Part shown: positions 25,601-35,212 of the stretch, piece by piece
How positions within the stretch are numbered: the stretch's first letter is position 1
Layout: each line of letters starts with the position of its first letter
Assembly: GCA_033856515.1 (NCBI GenBank)
Contig: JAWVEY010000034.1
Coordinates: 124,001 to 188,000 of the forward strand
Length of the DNA: 64,000 nucleotides
Direction: 5' to 3'
Source of the DNA: JALZKA01 sp033856515
Lineage (GTDB): Bacteria; Actinomycetota; Thermoleophilia; Solirubrobacterales; 70-9
Position numbers and translations under genes: made by a program
Notes under the pieces: model-generated
Told to the model about the DNA's origin: nothing
Seen by the model: only the letters and a program-made list of their open reading frames with translations
Database searches by the model: none

Positions 25601-27483
25601 ATTGCGCACTCGCCCTCACCGCGCTCGACCTTGTAGGGCTCGGCGCGGTTCCAGTCGATGAACTGATCGAGGGTCTCGAGCGAGAAGTCGGCGGGCATCG
25701 AGAGATCCTTGATCTCCTCCTCGAAGCGGGCGATCCCGAGGCGCTCGACGAAGTCGTTGAACGGCTCTGAGTCCTTGCGCTCGCCCTCGTAGAGGCGGAG
25801 CCAGCGCTCGACCGCGTCGGGGACGCGCTTGGCGGGGATGCGCGACTTGAGGCGGGCGCCGTAGACGACCTCGCCGCCCTCGTAGTTGCCGCCGAGGTGG
25901 GGGATGTAGGCGGGGACCGGCTTGCCGCCGACCTTGAGTGAGGCGCCGTAGAAGCCGATGTTCGCGATGTGGTGCTGGCTGCAGCCGTTGGGGCAGCCTG
26001 ACATCTTGATGTGGACCTGCTTGGTGAGCGGATCCGTGATCTCCATCTGCTCGACGCGATCCTGGATCGCCTCGTTGAGGCCCATGGAGCTGGTGATGCC
26101 GAGCTTGCACGAGTCGGTGCCGGGGCAGCTCACGACGTCCGTGATCTGGCGGGCGCCCGATTCAGCGAGGCCGAGCTCGGAGAGCCGGCGCCAGACGTCG
26201 TAGACGGACTCGTCGCGGACCCAGCGGAGCACAAAGTTCTGTTGGACGGTCGAACGGGCGAAGCCGCCGGAGAAGTCGCGCATGATCGAGGCGAGGCCGC
26301 GGAACTGCTCGGGCGTGAGGTCGCCGCGGGTGACCTTGACGACCACGGTCGAGAAGCCCTCCTGGCGCTGCGCCGCGACGTTCGAGGCGCGGAAGCGCTC
26401 GAACTCCGAGACGTCGCCGTTCGGAGACTCGTAGCCGGACGGGACGGGCGGAGCCTTCGACTCCTCCTCGTACATGTCCTCGGGCAGGAGGTGATCGATC
26501 GAGAAGTCCCGCTCGGAGACCCAGTCGCCCTGGAGCTCTTCGTCGACCATCTCGCGGAAGGCGTCCATCCCGATCTTGTCGATGAGGACCTTGATGCGGG
26601 CGCGGGCGCGGTTCACGCGCAGCCAGTTCTGGCGGTCGAAGATGCGAAGGGCGGCCTCGGTGACCTTCAGGTAGTCGCCGTTGTCGAGCTCGACGAACTC
26701 GTAAAGCGTGGGGGCGATGCGCGGCATGATCGAGGTGCCGCCGCCAACGCGGATCTCGACGCCACGCACGCCGTCACGCTCGCGCGGGATGAAGCCGATG
26801 TCGTGGATGCCGGTGATCGCGACGTCCTCGTCGGTGGCGGTGAACGCGGTCTTGATCTTCCGCGGCATCAGTTGCGTCGTGGGGTGGCGGACGAAGTAGC
26901 GGACGTAGGCGCCGGCGTACGGGGTGATGTCGAAGAGCTCGTCCGCGTCAACGCCGGCGAAGGGATCGCCGGTGACGTTCCGGATCGTGTTGCCGCAGCC
27001 TTCGCGGGAGGAGAGGCCGACTGACGAGATCTCGCGGATCAGCTCGGCCATCTCGTCGAGCGGAATGTGGTGGATCTGGATGTTCTGGCGAGTCGTGATG
27101 TGCCCCTTGTTGAGTGGCGCCCAGCGCTCTACCACGTCGCCGAGCTTGTCCATCTGCTCCGGGGTCACGCCGCCCATCGGGAGCTTGATCCGGCACATCT
27201 GCACGTCGGGCTGGCGCTGGCCGTAGACGCCCTGCTTCAGGCGGAAGCCGATAAAAAGGTCTTCGGGAGTCTGGCCGTCGAGGAACTTCCCGGCCTCGGT
27301 GTCGAAATCATCGAACTCGCGCTCGATGATGGGGATGAGGTGCCCAGGGACGTTGTCGTAGACCTCGGGGTTCTCGAGCGAGCCCAGGCGTCCTTTGCCC
27401 TCCTGTTTCTTGCCCTGCTCCTGGTCGAGCTGGTCAGGGGTGGCCTTGTCCTTTACGCGCACTGGTGCAGCTGTGGGCTCCAT
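25597..27483 (-). CDS. sir: ferredoxin-type sulfite (nitrite/sulfite) reductase
   Basis: 628 residues of the sirohaem [4Fe-4S] reductase family, with two ferredoxin-like half domains. Substrate- and sirohaem-binding residues appear in H-I-T-T-R-Q-N-I-Q-I-H and G-C-G-N-T-I-R-N-V. The cluster ligands are V-S-C-P-G-T-D-S-C-K-L-G and M-S-G-C-P-N-G-C-S-Q-H-H. Reduction of sulfite to sulfide is favoured over nitrite because the gene heads cysH-sat-cysC. TAATAT 8 nt before the ATG gives a plausible leaderless promoter. No sirohaem synthesis gene or sulfate permease is in the window. Confidence 0.93.
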   Translation of the reverse strand: MEPTAAPVRVKDKATPDQLDQEQGKKQEGKGRLGSLENPEVYDNVPGHLIPIIEREFDDFDTEAGKFLDGQTPEDLFIGFRLKQGVYGQRQPDVQMCRIKLPMGGVTPEQMDKLGDVVERWAPLNKGHITTRQNIQIHHIPLDEMAELIREISSVGLSSREGCGNTIRNVTGDPFAGVDADELFDITPYAGAYVRYFVRHPTTQLMPRKIKTAFTATDEDVAITGIHDIGFIPRERDGVRGVEIRVGGGTSIMPRIAPTLYEFVELDNGDYLKVTEAALRIFDRQNWLRVNRARARIKVLIDKIGMDAFREMVDEELQGDWVSERDFSIDHLLPEDMYEEESKAPPVPSGYESPNGDVSEFERFRASNVAAQRQEGFSTVVVKVTRGDLTPEQFRGLASIMRDFSGGFARSTVQQNFVLRWVRDESVYDVWRRLSELGLAESGARQITDVVSCPGTDSCKLGITSSMGLNEAIQDRVEQMEITDPLTKQVHIKMSGCPNGCSQHHIANIGFYGASLKVGGKPVPAYIPHLGGNYEGGEVVYGARLKSRIPAKRVPDAVERWLRLYEGERKDSEPFNDFVERLGIARFEEEIKDLSMPADFSLETLDQFIDWNRAEPYKVERGEGECAI

Positions 27484-27491
27484 CCCGAGTC

Positions 27492-27497
27492 ATATTA
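27492..27497 (-). promoter_or_regulatory. -10 element of the sulfate-assimilation operon
   Basis: TAATAT on the minus strand, 5/6 to the consensus and 8 nt before the sir ATG. No good -35 is visible at 16-18 nt, which may mean activator dependence. Confidence 0.45.
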
Positions 27498-27500
27498 CAC

Positions 27501-27523
27501 AAATCCCAATCCGGATTCGGGGT
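27501..27523 (-). terminator. possible terminator after the RTX-like gene at 27525
   Basis: A short imperfect hairpin (CCC-AAT / ATT-GGG with one bulge and a CCGG loop) sits immediately after the stop of the 27525-28076 gene. It is followed on the minus strand by ATTTGTGTAAT. It would separate that gene from the sir operon. Confidence 0.4.
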
Positions 27524-27524
27524 T

Positions 27525-28076
27525 TTAAGTTTCGAGGATCACTTCCTCGCAGCTGTTGTCGGCTTTGTCGCTGATGCCGACGATTGCGGTGTCGCTACCG
27601 GGGCCGCAGCTCAGCTTGTCCTTCGCATTGTCGTCGCCGGGCTCGGCGCCGCTGTGTACGAGGTAGTCGTCGCCTGGCCCACCCAGCAGAACATCCTCAC
27701 CGCCGTCGCCGTAGACGTCGTCCGCGCCCTCGCCGCCAGCGACGGTGTCGTCGCCCGGTCCGCCGAACAGGCCGCCGATGAGGTACTCGTCGTTGTCGTC
27801 GCCACCCGAGATGACGTCGTCTCCCTTGCCGCCCTCGATGTAGTCGTTCCCGTCGCCGAGCTCCACGGTGTCATTGCCCTTCTGCGCGTAGACCTCGTCG
27901 TTGCCGGCCTTGGCGTTGATGCCGTCCTTCTTCGACGACCCGGTGATCGTGTCGTCGAACCGCGTGCCGTTGCACTTCCCGCCGTTGCAGTTGATCTCGT
28001 CGGCGAGCGCGATGGCCGCCCACACCAGCGCGACTGCGCCAATGCCGCCCACCGCGGCCATCGCTACGCGCCGCAT
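27525..28076 (-). CDS. secreted RTX-like calcium-binding repeat protein
   Basis: 183 residues. Signal peptide or N-terminal anchor ~1-25 (A-L-A-D end), then a Cys pair (C-N-G-G-K-C-N-G) and glycine/Asp-rich nonapeptides of the hemolysin type: K-A-G-N-D-E-V-Y, K-G-N-D-T-V-E-L, G-D-G-N-D-Y-I-E-G, G-G-K-G-D-D-V-I-S. The C-terminus has another cysteine pair. Such repeats form a Ca2+-loaded beta-roll outside the cell. The ATG overlaps the stop of the dodecin gene (TGATG), an unusual coupling of a secreted protein to a cytosolic one. Partner unknown. Confidence 0.85.
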   Translation of the reverse strand: MRRVAMAAVGGIGAVALVWAAIALADEINCNGGKCNGTRFDDTITGSSKKDGINAKAGNDEVYAQKGNDTVELGDGNDYIEGGKGDDVISGGDDNDEYLIGGLFGGPGDDTVAGGEGADDVYGDGGEDVLLGGPGDDYLVHSGAEPGDDNAKDKLSCGPGSDTAIVGISDKADNSCEEVILET

Positions 28077-28285
28077 CAGTCGACGTCAGCCTGATCGACG
28101 ATGAATGCCACGCGGACATGCGCGCGGTACTCGTCGAGGTTCTCGCCCCGGATTCCGGTCGAGACGATGTCCACGGCGCGGATGTTTCGAAGCGATGACT
28201 GAGCCTCAGTCAGCGCCTGCTTGGCCGCGTCGTCGGTGGACGTTTTCGAGCTTCCGACGAGCTCGATGATCTTCACTACTGCCAT
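28076..28285 (-). CDS. dodecin-family flavin-binding protein
   Basis: 69 residues from the ATG at 28285, which has an excellent AAGGAGGAG Shine-Dalgarno; the longer frame upstream is not coding. Dodecin features: V-V-K-I-I-E-L-V-G-S-S, then a helix (T-D-D-A-A-K-Q-A-L-T-E-A), I-R-A-V-D-I-V-S and the final strand Y-R-A-H-V-R-V-A-F. Dodecins are hollow dodecamers that store riboflavin, FMN or CoA-related ligands. It lies 28 nt after the I36 inhibitor-like gene and overlaps the RTX-like gene by one base. Confidence 0.92.
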   Translation of the reverse strand: MAVVKIIELVGSSKTSTDDAAKQALTEAQSSLRNIRAVDIVSTGIRGENLDEYRAHVRVAFIVDQADVD

Positions 28286-28313
28286 TTGCTCCTCCTTGAC
28301 TGGTGGTCGGCTC

Positions 28314-28739
28314 CTAAAAGCAAGAGCCGAAGGGCTCCTCGCTGAGCTGCGAAGACGAGATGATGTTGTCGTACCCGTTGTCGCCGCCGCCGATCTCCGA
28401 GAGATCCGGGTACTTCCTGAGCCCCGGCGCATCGAGCAGGCACAGGGTGTCGCCTCCGCCGTCCGTGTCTTCGTAAAGCGCCGCGGCCCCTTCGGAGTAT
28501 CGGAGACGAGCGGAGGAGGCCTTGTCGTTCATCTTGTTGAAGATCTTGTTCGAGAGGCCGAGCTTGTCGATCACGAGCCGGTCCCCCTCGTAGTTCGCCT
28601 TCGACCACACGCAAAGGGAGCTCTGAGGGCACTCCGGCCGGGCTTTGGCTGCGCCCGACGAAGCCGAGCTCGGGGCTGCGAGGAGGGTCAGGACGGCGAG
28701 GGCGATCAATGAAGCGGTCCGAGCCCGTCTGGCCTTCAT
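28314..28739 (-). CDS. secreted peptidase inhibitor I36-like protein (beta/gamma-crystallin fold)
   Basis: 141 residues with a signal peptide (~1-30, S-S-A-S-S). The mature part begins C-P-Q-S-S-L-C-V-W-S-K-A-N-Y-E-G-D, the hallmark start of I36/crystallin-like proteins of actinobacteria, and contains N-K-M-N-D-K-A-S-S-A-R. Four cysteines could form two disulfides. The founding member inhibits metalloproteases; whether this one does is unknown. It heads a short run with dodecin and the RTX-like gene. Confidence 0.82.
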   Translation of the reverse strand: MKARRARTASLIALAVLTLLAAPSSASSGAAKARPECPQSSLCVWSKANYEGDRLVIDKLGLSNKIFNKMNDKASSARLRYSEGAAALYEDTDGGGDTLCLLDAPGLRKYPDLSEIGGGDNGYDNIISSSQLSEEPFGSCF

Positions 28740-28757
28740 GTCGCCACCATACGCCGA

Positions 28758-28973
28758 TCAGCGCGGTCGCGGCGCGTGGCCCCACGCGTCACCGTGGAGC
28801 TGGCGGGCGGCGATGCCTTCCTCGAGCGCCGCGCGCGCCCACGGGTTGACGGCCGGCTCCTGGCCCGCGGCCGGTGGCGCAGTGTCGGCGATGAACTGCT
28901 CGACTGCGGCCACGATCGCCGCGGTCTCGGAATCGGACGCACCGTTGCTGGTGATCTGGATGCGATCGCTCAC
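28758..28973 (-). CDS. small protein, possible acyl-CoA carboxylase epsilon subunit
   Basis: 71 residues from the GTG at 28973 (S-D-R-I-Q-I-T). An N-terminal strand is followed by a helix (D-S-E-T-A-A-I-V-A-A-V-E-Q-F), a Pro/Ala linker and N-P-W-A-R-A-A-L-E-E-G. This strand-helix-linker-W-A layout is typical of actinobacterial AccE epsilon subunits that stabilise acyl-CoA carboxylases. The beta subunit gene is about 3.7 kb away (32677-34245), not adjacent, so the assignment is tentative. A short hypothetical protein is the alternative. It diverges from the ornithine cyclodeaminase-like gene with a 24-nt gap. Confidence 0.5.
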   Translation of the reverse strand: MSDRIQITSNGASDSETAAIVAAVEQFIADTAPPAAGQEPAVNPWARAALEEGIAARQLHGDAWGHAPRPR

Positions 28974-28997
28974 GTGCGGGACTCTAGCCTCAGGCCC

Positions 28998-29906
28998 ATG
29001 TCCGAGGTTCGCATGATCGACGCCGAGGCGGTGTTCGCCGCCGTCTCGCCCGCCCGAGCTGTCGAGCAGACGCGGGTCGCGTTCGAGCGTCATCACGCCG
29101 GTGCGTGGGTGATGCCGGCGAAGACGTATGTAGACGCGCCTCCGCACGGCGACTTCCGGGCGATGCCAGCCCGAGGCGAGGGGCTGGCGATCCTCAAGTG
29201 GGTCACGTCGTTCCCGGGCAACCCGGAGCGCGGCCTCCCGGTCGTCGCAGGCGCGCTCCTTGTTTCCAGTTCCGAGACCGGCGAACTTCTCGCGATCCTC
29301 GATTGCGCGGCGGTGACCTCGCTACGCACCGGCGCGGCAGCGGCCGTGTCCGCGCAAGCGCTCGCTCGCGATGATGCCGTCTCGGTTGGCGTGATCGGCT
29401 GTGGCGTCAACGGTGGATGGGCGGCAAGGTGCCTTGCCGCCGCCGGATACGCGGAGGGCGTATGCGCGGACGCTCGGACTGAGAGCGCGGACGCGCTCGC
29501 GAACGAGCTTGGCTGGCGCACCGGTTCGCGCGAGGAAGCGGCGACGCAGGACGTCGTCGTCACAGTGACGCCGGGAGACGAGCCGGTGATCCTCGCCTCG
29601 GACCTCCGGCCCGGCCAGCACTTCGCGGTGCTTGGCGCCGACGCCCACGACAAGGCCGAGGTCGAGCTCGCGGTGGTCGAGCGCTGCCGGCTCTTCTGCG
29701 ACGAGTGGGAGCAGGCCTCGAACGGAGGTGAGCTCTCGACCGGCGTGAGCGCTGGGGTGGTTAGCCGCAAGGGCGTGACGGAGCTTGGCGCGGTCCTTGC
29801 GGGCGAGGCCGAAGGCCGGACCTCGGCGGACGACATCACGCTGTTCGACTCGACGGGCCTGGCGATCCAGGACCTCGGAATCGCGCTGGCGGTTCTCGCC
29901 TCTTAG
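28998..29906 (+). CDS. ornithine cyclodeaminase/mu-crystallin-family protein
   Basis: 302 residues from the ATG at 28998 (M-S-E-V-R). The family core is visible: M-P-A-K-T-Y-V near residue 38, L-A-I-L-K-W-V-T (substrate Lys), T-S-L-R-T-G-A-A-A-A-V-S, then the Rossmann motif V-G-V-I-G-C-G-V-N-G and T-V-T-P-G-D-E-P. Members catalyse NAD(P)-dependent reactions such as ornithine to proline, alanine dehydrogenation or ketimine reduction. The substrate here is undetermined. TAGCCT lies 7 nt before the ATG. The stop overlaps the convergent metallophosphoesterase gene by 4 nt (TTAG). Confidence 0.88.
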   Translation: MSEVRMIDAEAVFAAVSPARAVEQTRVAFERHHAGAWVMPAKTYVDAPPHGDFRAMPARGEGLAILKWVTSFPGNPERGLPVVAGALLVSSSETGELLAILDCAAVTSLRTGAAAAVSAQALARDDAVSVGVIGCGVNGGWAARCLAAAGYAEGVCADARTESADALANELGWRTGSREEAATQDVVVTVTPGDEPVILASDLRPGQHFAVLGADAHDKAEVELAVVERCRLFCDEWEQASNGGELSTGVSAGVVSRKGVTELGAVLAGEAEGRTSADDITLFDSTGLAIQDLGIALAVLAS

Positions 29907-32146
29907 TCCGGGCGCTTGATGCGCTCGCAGTTGACGAACTCGTCGAGCTCGTCGCCCTTCGCGCGGTCGTGGCGGCCGGTGCCGCAGCGCACCACATCGT
30001 GCTCGCCGTCGCGGGCGTTGATGCGGTCATTTCCGCCACCGCCACGAAGGCCGTCCTCGCCCTCGCCCCCGTTAACCCGGTCGCGGCCCCTGCCGCCGTT
30101 GATGCAGTCGGCCCCACCCAGTCCAGAGAGGCGGTCGTTGCCACGTTTGCCGCGGATGCGCTCGCTGGCGGGGGTGCCGGTCAGGTCGTCGGCGTCCGGT
30201 GTTCCGTTGATCAGGGTCTCGCAGTCTTCGCCGCCTCCCCCGTCCTCGCGTGGGTCGGCGACGATGAGCTCGACGTTGCGGTCGTTCGGCCCGCCCTCGC
30301 CGCAGGGTCCGCCACCGCAGGCTCGGCCGCCGGCCTGGAGGTCGTTGTAGGCGATGGTTCGCCCGGCCGATGCCAAGTCGTCCACCGAGAATGTTGACCC
30401 ATCGGCGCCGGATGGCGGCGCGGTCGCGGGGCTCGCGTGATCGACGATCGTGCCGAAGATCGAGAGCGTGCCGTCGTCGTTGTCGAAGATCTCCATGAGC
30501 CGGGTCTGCTGCGGCCAATCGGCCTCGGCAGCGACCCGGATGGACCAGAAGCCTCCTTCGCCGCTCGGGCTGGGATAAGGCTCGATCGAATTCACGTGCG
30601 AGTGGCCCGCGACCCATGCGATCGCGTTCGGGAACTCGTGGAGAAGCGCGGTCAGGTCGGCCGCGAGGTGGATCGGCGCCGAGTCCCGCGGGTCGAGGTC
30701 GCATCCGGGGTTCAGGTCATGGCCGTGCGGATCGGCCACGGTGCAGGGCGGCGCATCCTCGTCGGGGAAGTCAGCGGTGAGGCTTGGGATCGCGTGATGC
30801 GAGAACAGCACGACGAGCTCGTCGGCGGCAGTTGCATCTTCCAGTTCGCCTCGCAACCAGTCGAACTGGGGATCGTCGATGTTGCCATCGGCCGACGGGC
30901 CGATGATCCCCGCCTCCGAGACCGTGTCCAGCCCGATGAACCGGATGCCCGGCTCAGGGTTCCACGAGTAGTAGCCCGCCGCACCCGCCGAGGCCGTTTC
31001 CTCCGCCGCGTCCACGAGGTCGAAGCCGTGGCCGTCCACCTGCGTTCCGGCACGGAAGACGTTCTTGTATTGGAGCTTCGAGACGTACTGGCGTTTCGGG
31101 TCAGGTGGGACGAGCCGGATCTTCGTGGGGTCGAGCGAGAGAAGGTTCGCCGGATCGAGAGCGCCGAGGGCAGAGCTGAGCGTGCCGGGGTCGAAGACCA
31201 CATTCGAGGCCGGCTTGATGCAGCCCGTTGCAACCGCCTCGTAGCTGGCGTTGGCGGCGGCGTTGCCCTGGACCAGGCCGTCATGGTTTCCGAAGGCGAC
31301 GTATGAGGGCACATCGAGGCCCGCGGCCGTGAACGTCTGCTGCGCGCGGTCGAGGACCTCGCCGTAGTCGGGCCAGTCGGCGTAAGGGCCGGTTGGCTGG
31401 TCCGGGTCATAGATGCCCGGAGTCGTGCCGAAGTCGTTGTAGTCCTGGACGCCCGTGTACTTGCGAGTTGCGCCTTCGTCGGTCACGCCCGGCAGGCAGC
31501 CGATCCCGGCGTAGCCGATCGGCGTGTTGATGCCCGAGTTGGGGTCCAGCTCGCCACCCTCCAGGAGGGTCCTGACCCACTCGGTCTCGTTCAGCTGCTG
31601 CGAGTCGGCGAGGTCGCCGGTCCCGATCGTCAGGTCCATGGCGCGGCGCGACCCGTCGCCGGCCTCCAGTGGGCTAGCCGCGGCGAATGCATTGACCTGG
31701 CGGACCATCGCGTCGTCGATGTGGGGGTTCATCGCCTCCGAAGGGCGAAGGGCTGCGCTGAAAGGCCCGGTGTCGATCAGCTCGACCCGCGACGGTGACT
31801 CCTCGTCGGCCAGCTGGAAGTCGGTGAGCTGCCCGAAGTAGAAGAGCGAGGTGCGCCTGTCCTCGCGCCCGGTGAGCGCGACGCCCAGGTCGCCGTCGTC
31901 ATCCGTGCCGATCGTTCCCGCGGCCGCGCCCTCACGGACCACGTAGCCCTCACCTGCGCCGAGTGAGAGCTCGCGATAGGTCGCGTCGGAGTTCGGCAAG
32001 ATGCGCTGCTCGACGGTCGTCTTTCCCAGAGTGTCAGAGGTCGTCGTGCCGGCAGGAGCGGGCGCGGCCCACAACGCGGCGAGGCCGATGGACGTCATCG
32101 ACCAGACAGCCACGGCCCGCGCAGATCCCCTCGCTCCCGACTTCAT
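29903..32146 (-). CDS. secreted metallophosphoesterase with C-terminal RTX-like repeats
   Basis: 747 residues. Signal peptide ~1-32 (A-P-A-G end). Residues ~75-610 match the TIGR03767/PPA1498-type secreted metallophosphoesterase: F-G-Q-L-T-D-F-Q, T-I-G-T-G-D-L-A-D-S, A-F-G-N-H-D near residue 270, F-S-H-H-A-I-P and V-A-G-H-S-H-V-N give the metal ligands. After a Cys-Gly linker, residues ~645-747 are hemolysin-type repeats (R-G-N-D-R-L-S-G, G-G-N-D-R-I-N-A) ending in two cysteine-containing segments. Phosphodiesterase activity is expected. The repeat tail is an unusual addition and probably serves Ca2+ binding or surface retention. Substrate unknown. Confidence 0.87.
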   Translation of the reverse strand: MKSGARGSARAVAVWSMTSIGLAALWAAPAPAGTTTSDTLGKTTVEQRILPNSDATYRELSLGAGEGYVVREGAAAGTIGTDDDGDLGVALTGREDRRTSLFYFGQLTDFQLADEESPSRVELIDTGPFSAALRPSEAMNPHIDDAMVRQVNAFAAASPLEAGDGSRRAMDLTIGTGDLADSQQLNETEWVRTLLEGGELDPNSGINTPIGYAGIGCLPGVTDEGATRKYTGVQDYNDFGTTPGIYDPDQPTGPYADWPDYGEVLDRAQQTFTAAGLDVPSYVAFGNHDGLVQGNAAANASYEAVATGCIKPASNVVFDPGTLSSALGALDPANLLSLDPTKIRLVPPDPKRQYVSKLQYKNVFRAGTQVDGHGFDLVDAAEETASAGAAGYYSWNPEPGIRFIGLDTVSEAGIIGPSADGNIDDPQFDWLRGELEDATAADELVVLFSHHAIPSLTADFPDEDAPPCTVADPHGHDLNPGCDLDPRDSAPIHLAADLTALLHEFPNAIAWVAGHSHVNSIEPYPSPSGEGGFWSIRVAAEADWPQQTRLMEIFDNDDGTLSIFGTIVDHASPATAPPSGADGSTFSVDDLASAGRTIAYNDLQAGGRACGGGPCGEGGPNDRNVELIVADPREDGGGGEDCETLINGTPDADDLTGTPASERIRGKRGNDRLSGLGGADCINGGRGRDRVNGGEGEDGLRGGGGNDRINARDGEHDVVRCGTGRHDRAKGDELDEFVNCERIKRPD

Positions 32147-32188
32147 CCTCAGCCGAAGCTACAGCGCGAGCGGCTCAGATGCGCTGAT

Positions 32189-32676
32189 TCAGGCCCCCGG
32201 ATCCGGCGGGAGGGGCCGAGTCTCGGTCTCGTGTACGCGTGTCTCGCCGGTGCGCTCGCGCGGGGTCACGACGAGCGAGATCCGGTTGAACGCGAGCAGT
32301 GCGCCAGCGCACATGATCGCCGCGCCGGCCAACGCCAGCCAGGCTCCGATCTCGAGGTCGGAATCGAAGCCCTGGACGGCGGGAGGGACATTGACGATCG
32401 AAACCACCACAAGCACGAGCGCGGCCGGACCTGCCGCTGCCGCGATGCCTTCGGGCACGCGCGAGCTGCCGGTTACGTGGAGCTCGAGCACGGCTGCGAT
32501 CGTGGCGATGGCGAGGATTGCCAGGAGAAGATCGACGATCTCGAAGGCGGTCCACGCCGTGAAGCCCTCTACATCTGGGCCGCGGCCGAAGCCGTACCAG
32601 TCGACGAAGAGCGACGCGAATAGAAGCGCTGCGCCGAGCGCGACCACTATCCGCCCGCCGTCAATCCCCTCCCGGT

Positions 32677-32680
<4 letters not shown>
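32189..32680 (-). CDS. small membrane protein of unknown function
   Basis: 163 residues from the ATG at 32680, which overlaps the stop of the carboxylase beta subunit as ATGA; the longer frame runs through that gene and is discounted. Four hydrophobic segments are visible, about residues 11-28, 45-63, 77-98 and 112-130, with F-V-D-W-Y-G-F after the first. The tail is charged and Pro-rich. The family is not recognised. The strict coupling to the carboxylase gene may simply reflect compact gene order. Confidence 0.75.
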
Positions 32681-34245
<1,565 letters not shown>

Positions 34246-34254
34246 GAGGCGGCC

Positions 34255-34260
34255 AGTCTA
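34255..34260 (-). promoter_or_regulatory. candidate -10 (TAGACT) of the carboxylase beta gene
   Basis: TAGACT on the minus strand, 9 nt before the GTG start of the carboxylase subunit, in line with the other leaderless-type starts of this window. Confidence 0.4.
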
Positions 34261-34285
34261 TTCCGGCGCGCTACTTCAACTTGAC

Positions 34286-34320
34286 CTTCAAGGGGGTGAA
34301 CGGCCCACCCCGGCCTGAAG
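34286..34320 (-). terminator. hairpin directly after the HD-GYP-like gene
   Basis: Nested inverted repeats: CTTCA/TGAAG outside and GGGGTG/CACCCC inside, with a 7-nt loop, starting on the base after the stop at 34321. No U-tract. It separates this gene from the carboxylase start 40 nt on. Confidence 0.5.
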
Positions 34321-34872
34321 CTATTCCGTGCGTTCGAGCATGGACGCGAGCGCGTCGACCATCGCCGGATCGAGCTCCGTACCCGCGAGGGCGCGCAGGT
34401 CGGCCGGCCGCGACCCCTGCTGGATGAACTCGTCGCAACGCTTGGCGGTTCGGACGATCCGCGAGAAGACGGGGATCTCGGAGCCCGAGAGTCCGGCGGG
34501 TCCAGTCCCGTCGTAGTGCTCGGCGACGTCCAGGATCCATTCGCACACGACCTCAGGTATTCCCGCCCCACGCGCAAGTTTGGCGCCGGGTTCATATTGG
34601 ATGCCTGCCGCGCCGTAGATCTTCCCGACGTCGGCCAGGCGCGCCGTTTCGCGGCATAGCTCCGCCTCAGGCCGTCCGAAGCCGAGCCCTACCGCCGTGG
34701 CGAGCGCGTAGGCGCCTGTGGCGTCGGCTCGCTCCCGCGATCCGGGGGTGTGCTCCTCGAGGCCCTCGAGCAGGGGCTCGCCCAACTCGCGGATGAGTGC
34801 CGGCAGCTCCGGGTCGCTAATCGGCGGGTCAGCCGGCGCTGAAGGGTCTTCGATCGGGTGATCCGAGCTCAT
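34321..34872 (-). CDS. degenerate HD-GYP-like domain protein
   Basis: 183 residues from the ATG at 34872. An acidic N-terminal tail precedes an HD-GYP-like helical domain: R-L-A-D-V-G-K-I-Y at 78-86 stands where L-H-D-I-G-K normally is, and H-Y-D-G-T-G-P-A-G at 119-127 stands where H-H-E-R-x-D-G-x-G-Y-P normally is, then S-E-I-P-V-F-S-R-I-V. The HD His is Ala, and the GYP triplet is not intact, so c-di-GMP hydrolysis is doubtful. It may be a binding or scaffold remnant. The start lies 44 nt inside the preceding SRPBCC gene. Confidence 0.7.
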   Translation of the reverse strand: MSSDHPIEDPSAPADPPISDPELPALIRELGEPLLEGLEEHTPGSRERADATGAYALATAVGLGFGRPEAELCRETARLADVGKIYGAAGIQYEPGAKLARGAGIPEVVCEWILDVAEHYDGTGPAGLSGSEIPVFSRIVRTAKRCDEFIQQGSRPADLRALAGTELDPAMVDALASMLERTE

Positions 34873-35173
34873 CCAGGAGCCTCTCCAGCGCGACGCCCGC
34901 GGCGGGGCTGCCACCTCCGTGCTTGGCGCTGATCTCGACCGAGGTCCCGAAGCCGCTCTCGGCGAGCGCGACCTTGATCTCCGCTCCGCCCTGGGCGCAG
35001 GAGCTTCGCCAGCCGAGGGTGCGCTCGTGCACACGCTCGGTCACCTCGATCGCCACAGGACCTTCCGAGCCGACGAATCCACCCATCCACGCTTCCAACC
35101 TTGCCAAATCGTCGGCCAGCTCCCACAACTCGGGCGCGGATTTGACGAGTGTGCGCTTCGCCTTGATCTCCAT
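34829..35173 (-). CDS. SRPBCC/START-like domain protein
   Basis: 114 residues from the ATG at 35173. The opening M-E-I-K-A-K-R-T-L-V-K-S-A-P-E-L-W-E-L-A-D-D is the usual first strand and helix of SRPBCC (polyketide cyclase/START-like) proteins. Further strands follow (V-A-I-E-V-T-E-R, then R-T-L-G-W-R-S). Members bind hydrophobic ligands or act as accessory factors; no function is assigned. It overlaps the HD-GYP-like gene and diverges from the alpha/beta-hydrolase gene with a 39-nt spacer. Confidence 0.7.
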   Translation of the reverse strand: MEIKAKRTLVKSAPELWELADDLARLEAWMGGFVGSEGPVAIEVTERVHERTLGWRSSCAQGGAEIKVALAESGFGTSVEISAKHGGGSPAAGVALERLLDELGSPDRRPFSAG

Positions 35174-35212
35174 CACGCGGGCATTCGCTTGAAATGGCCA
35201 CAATCCTTCGCG

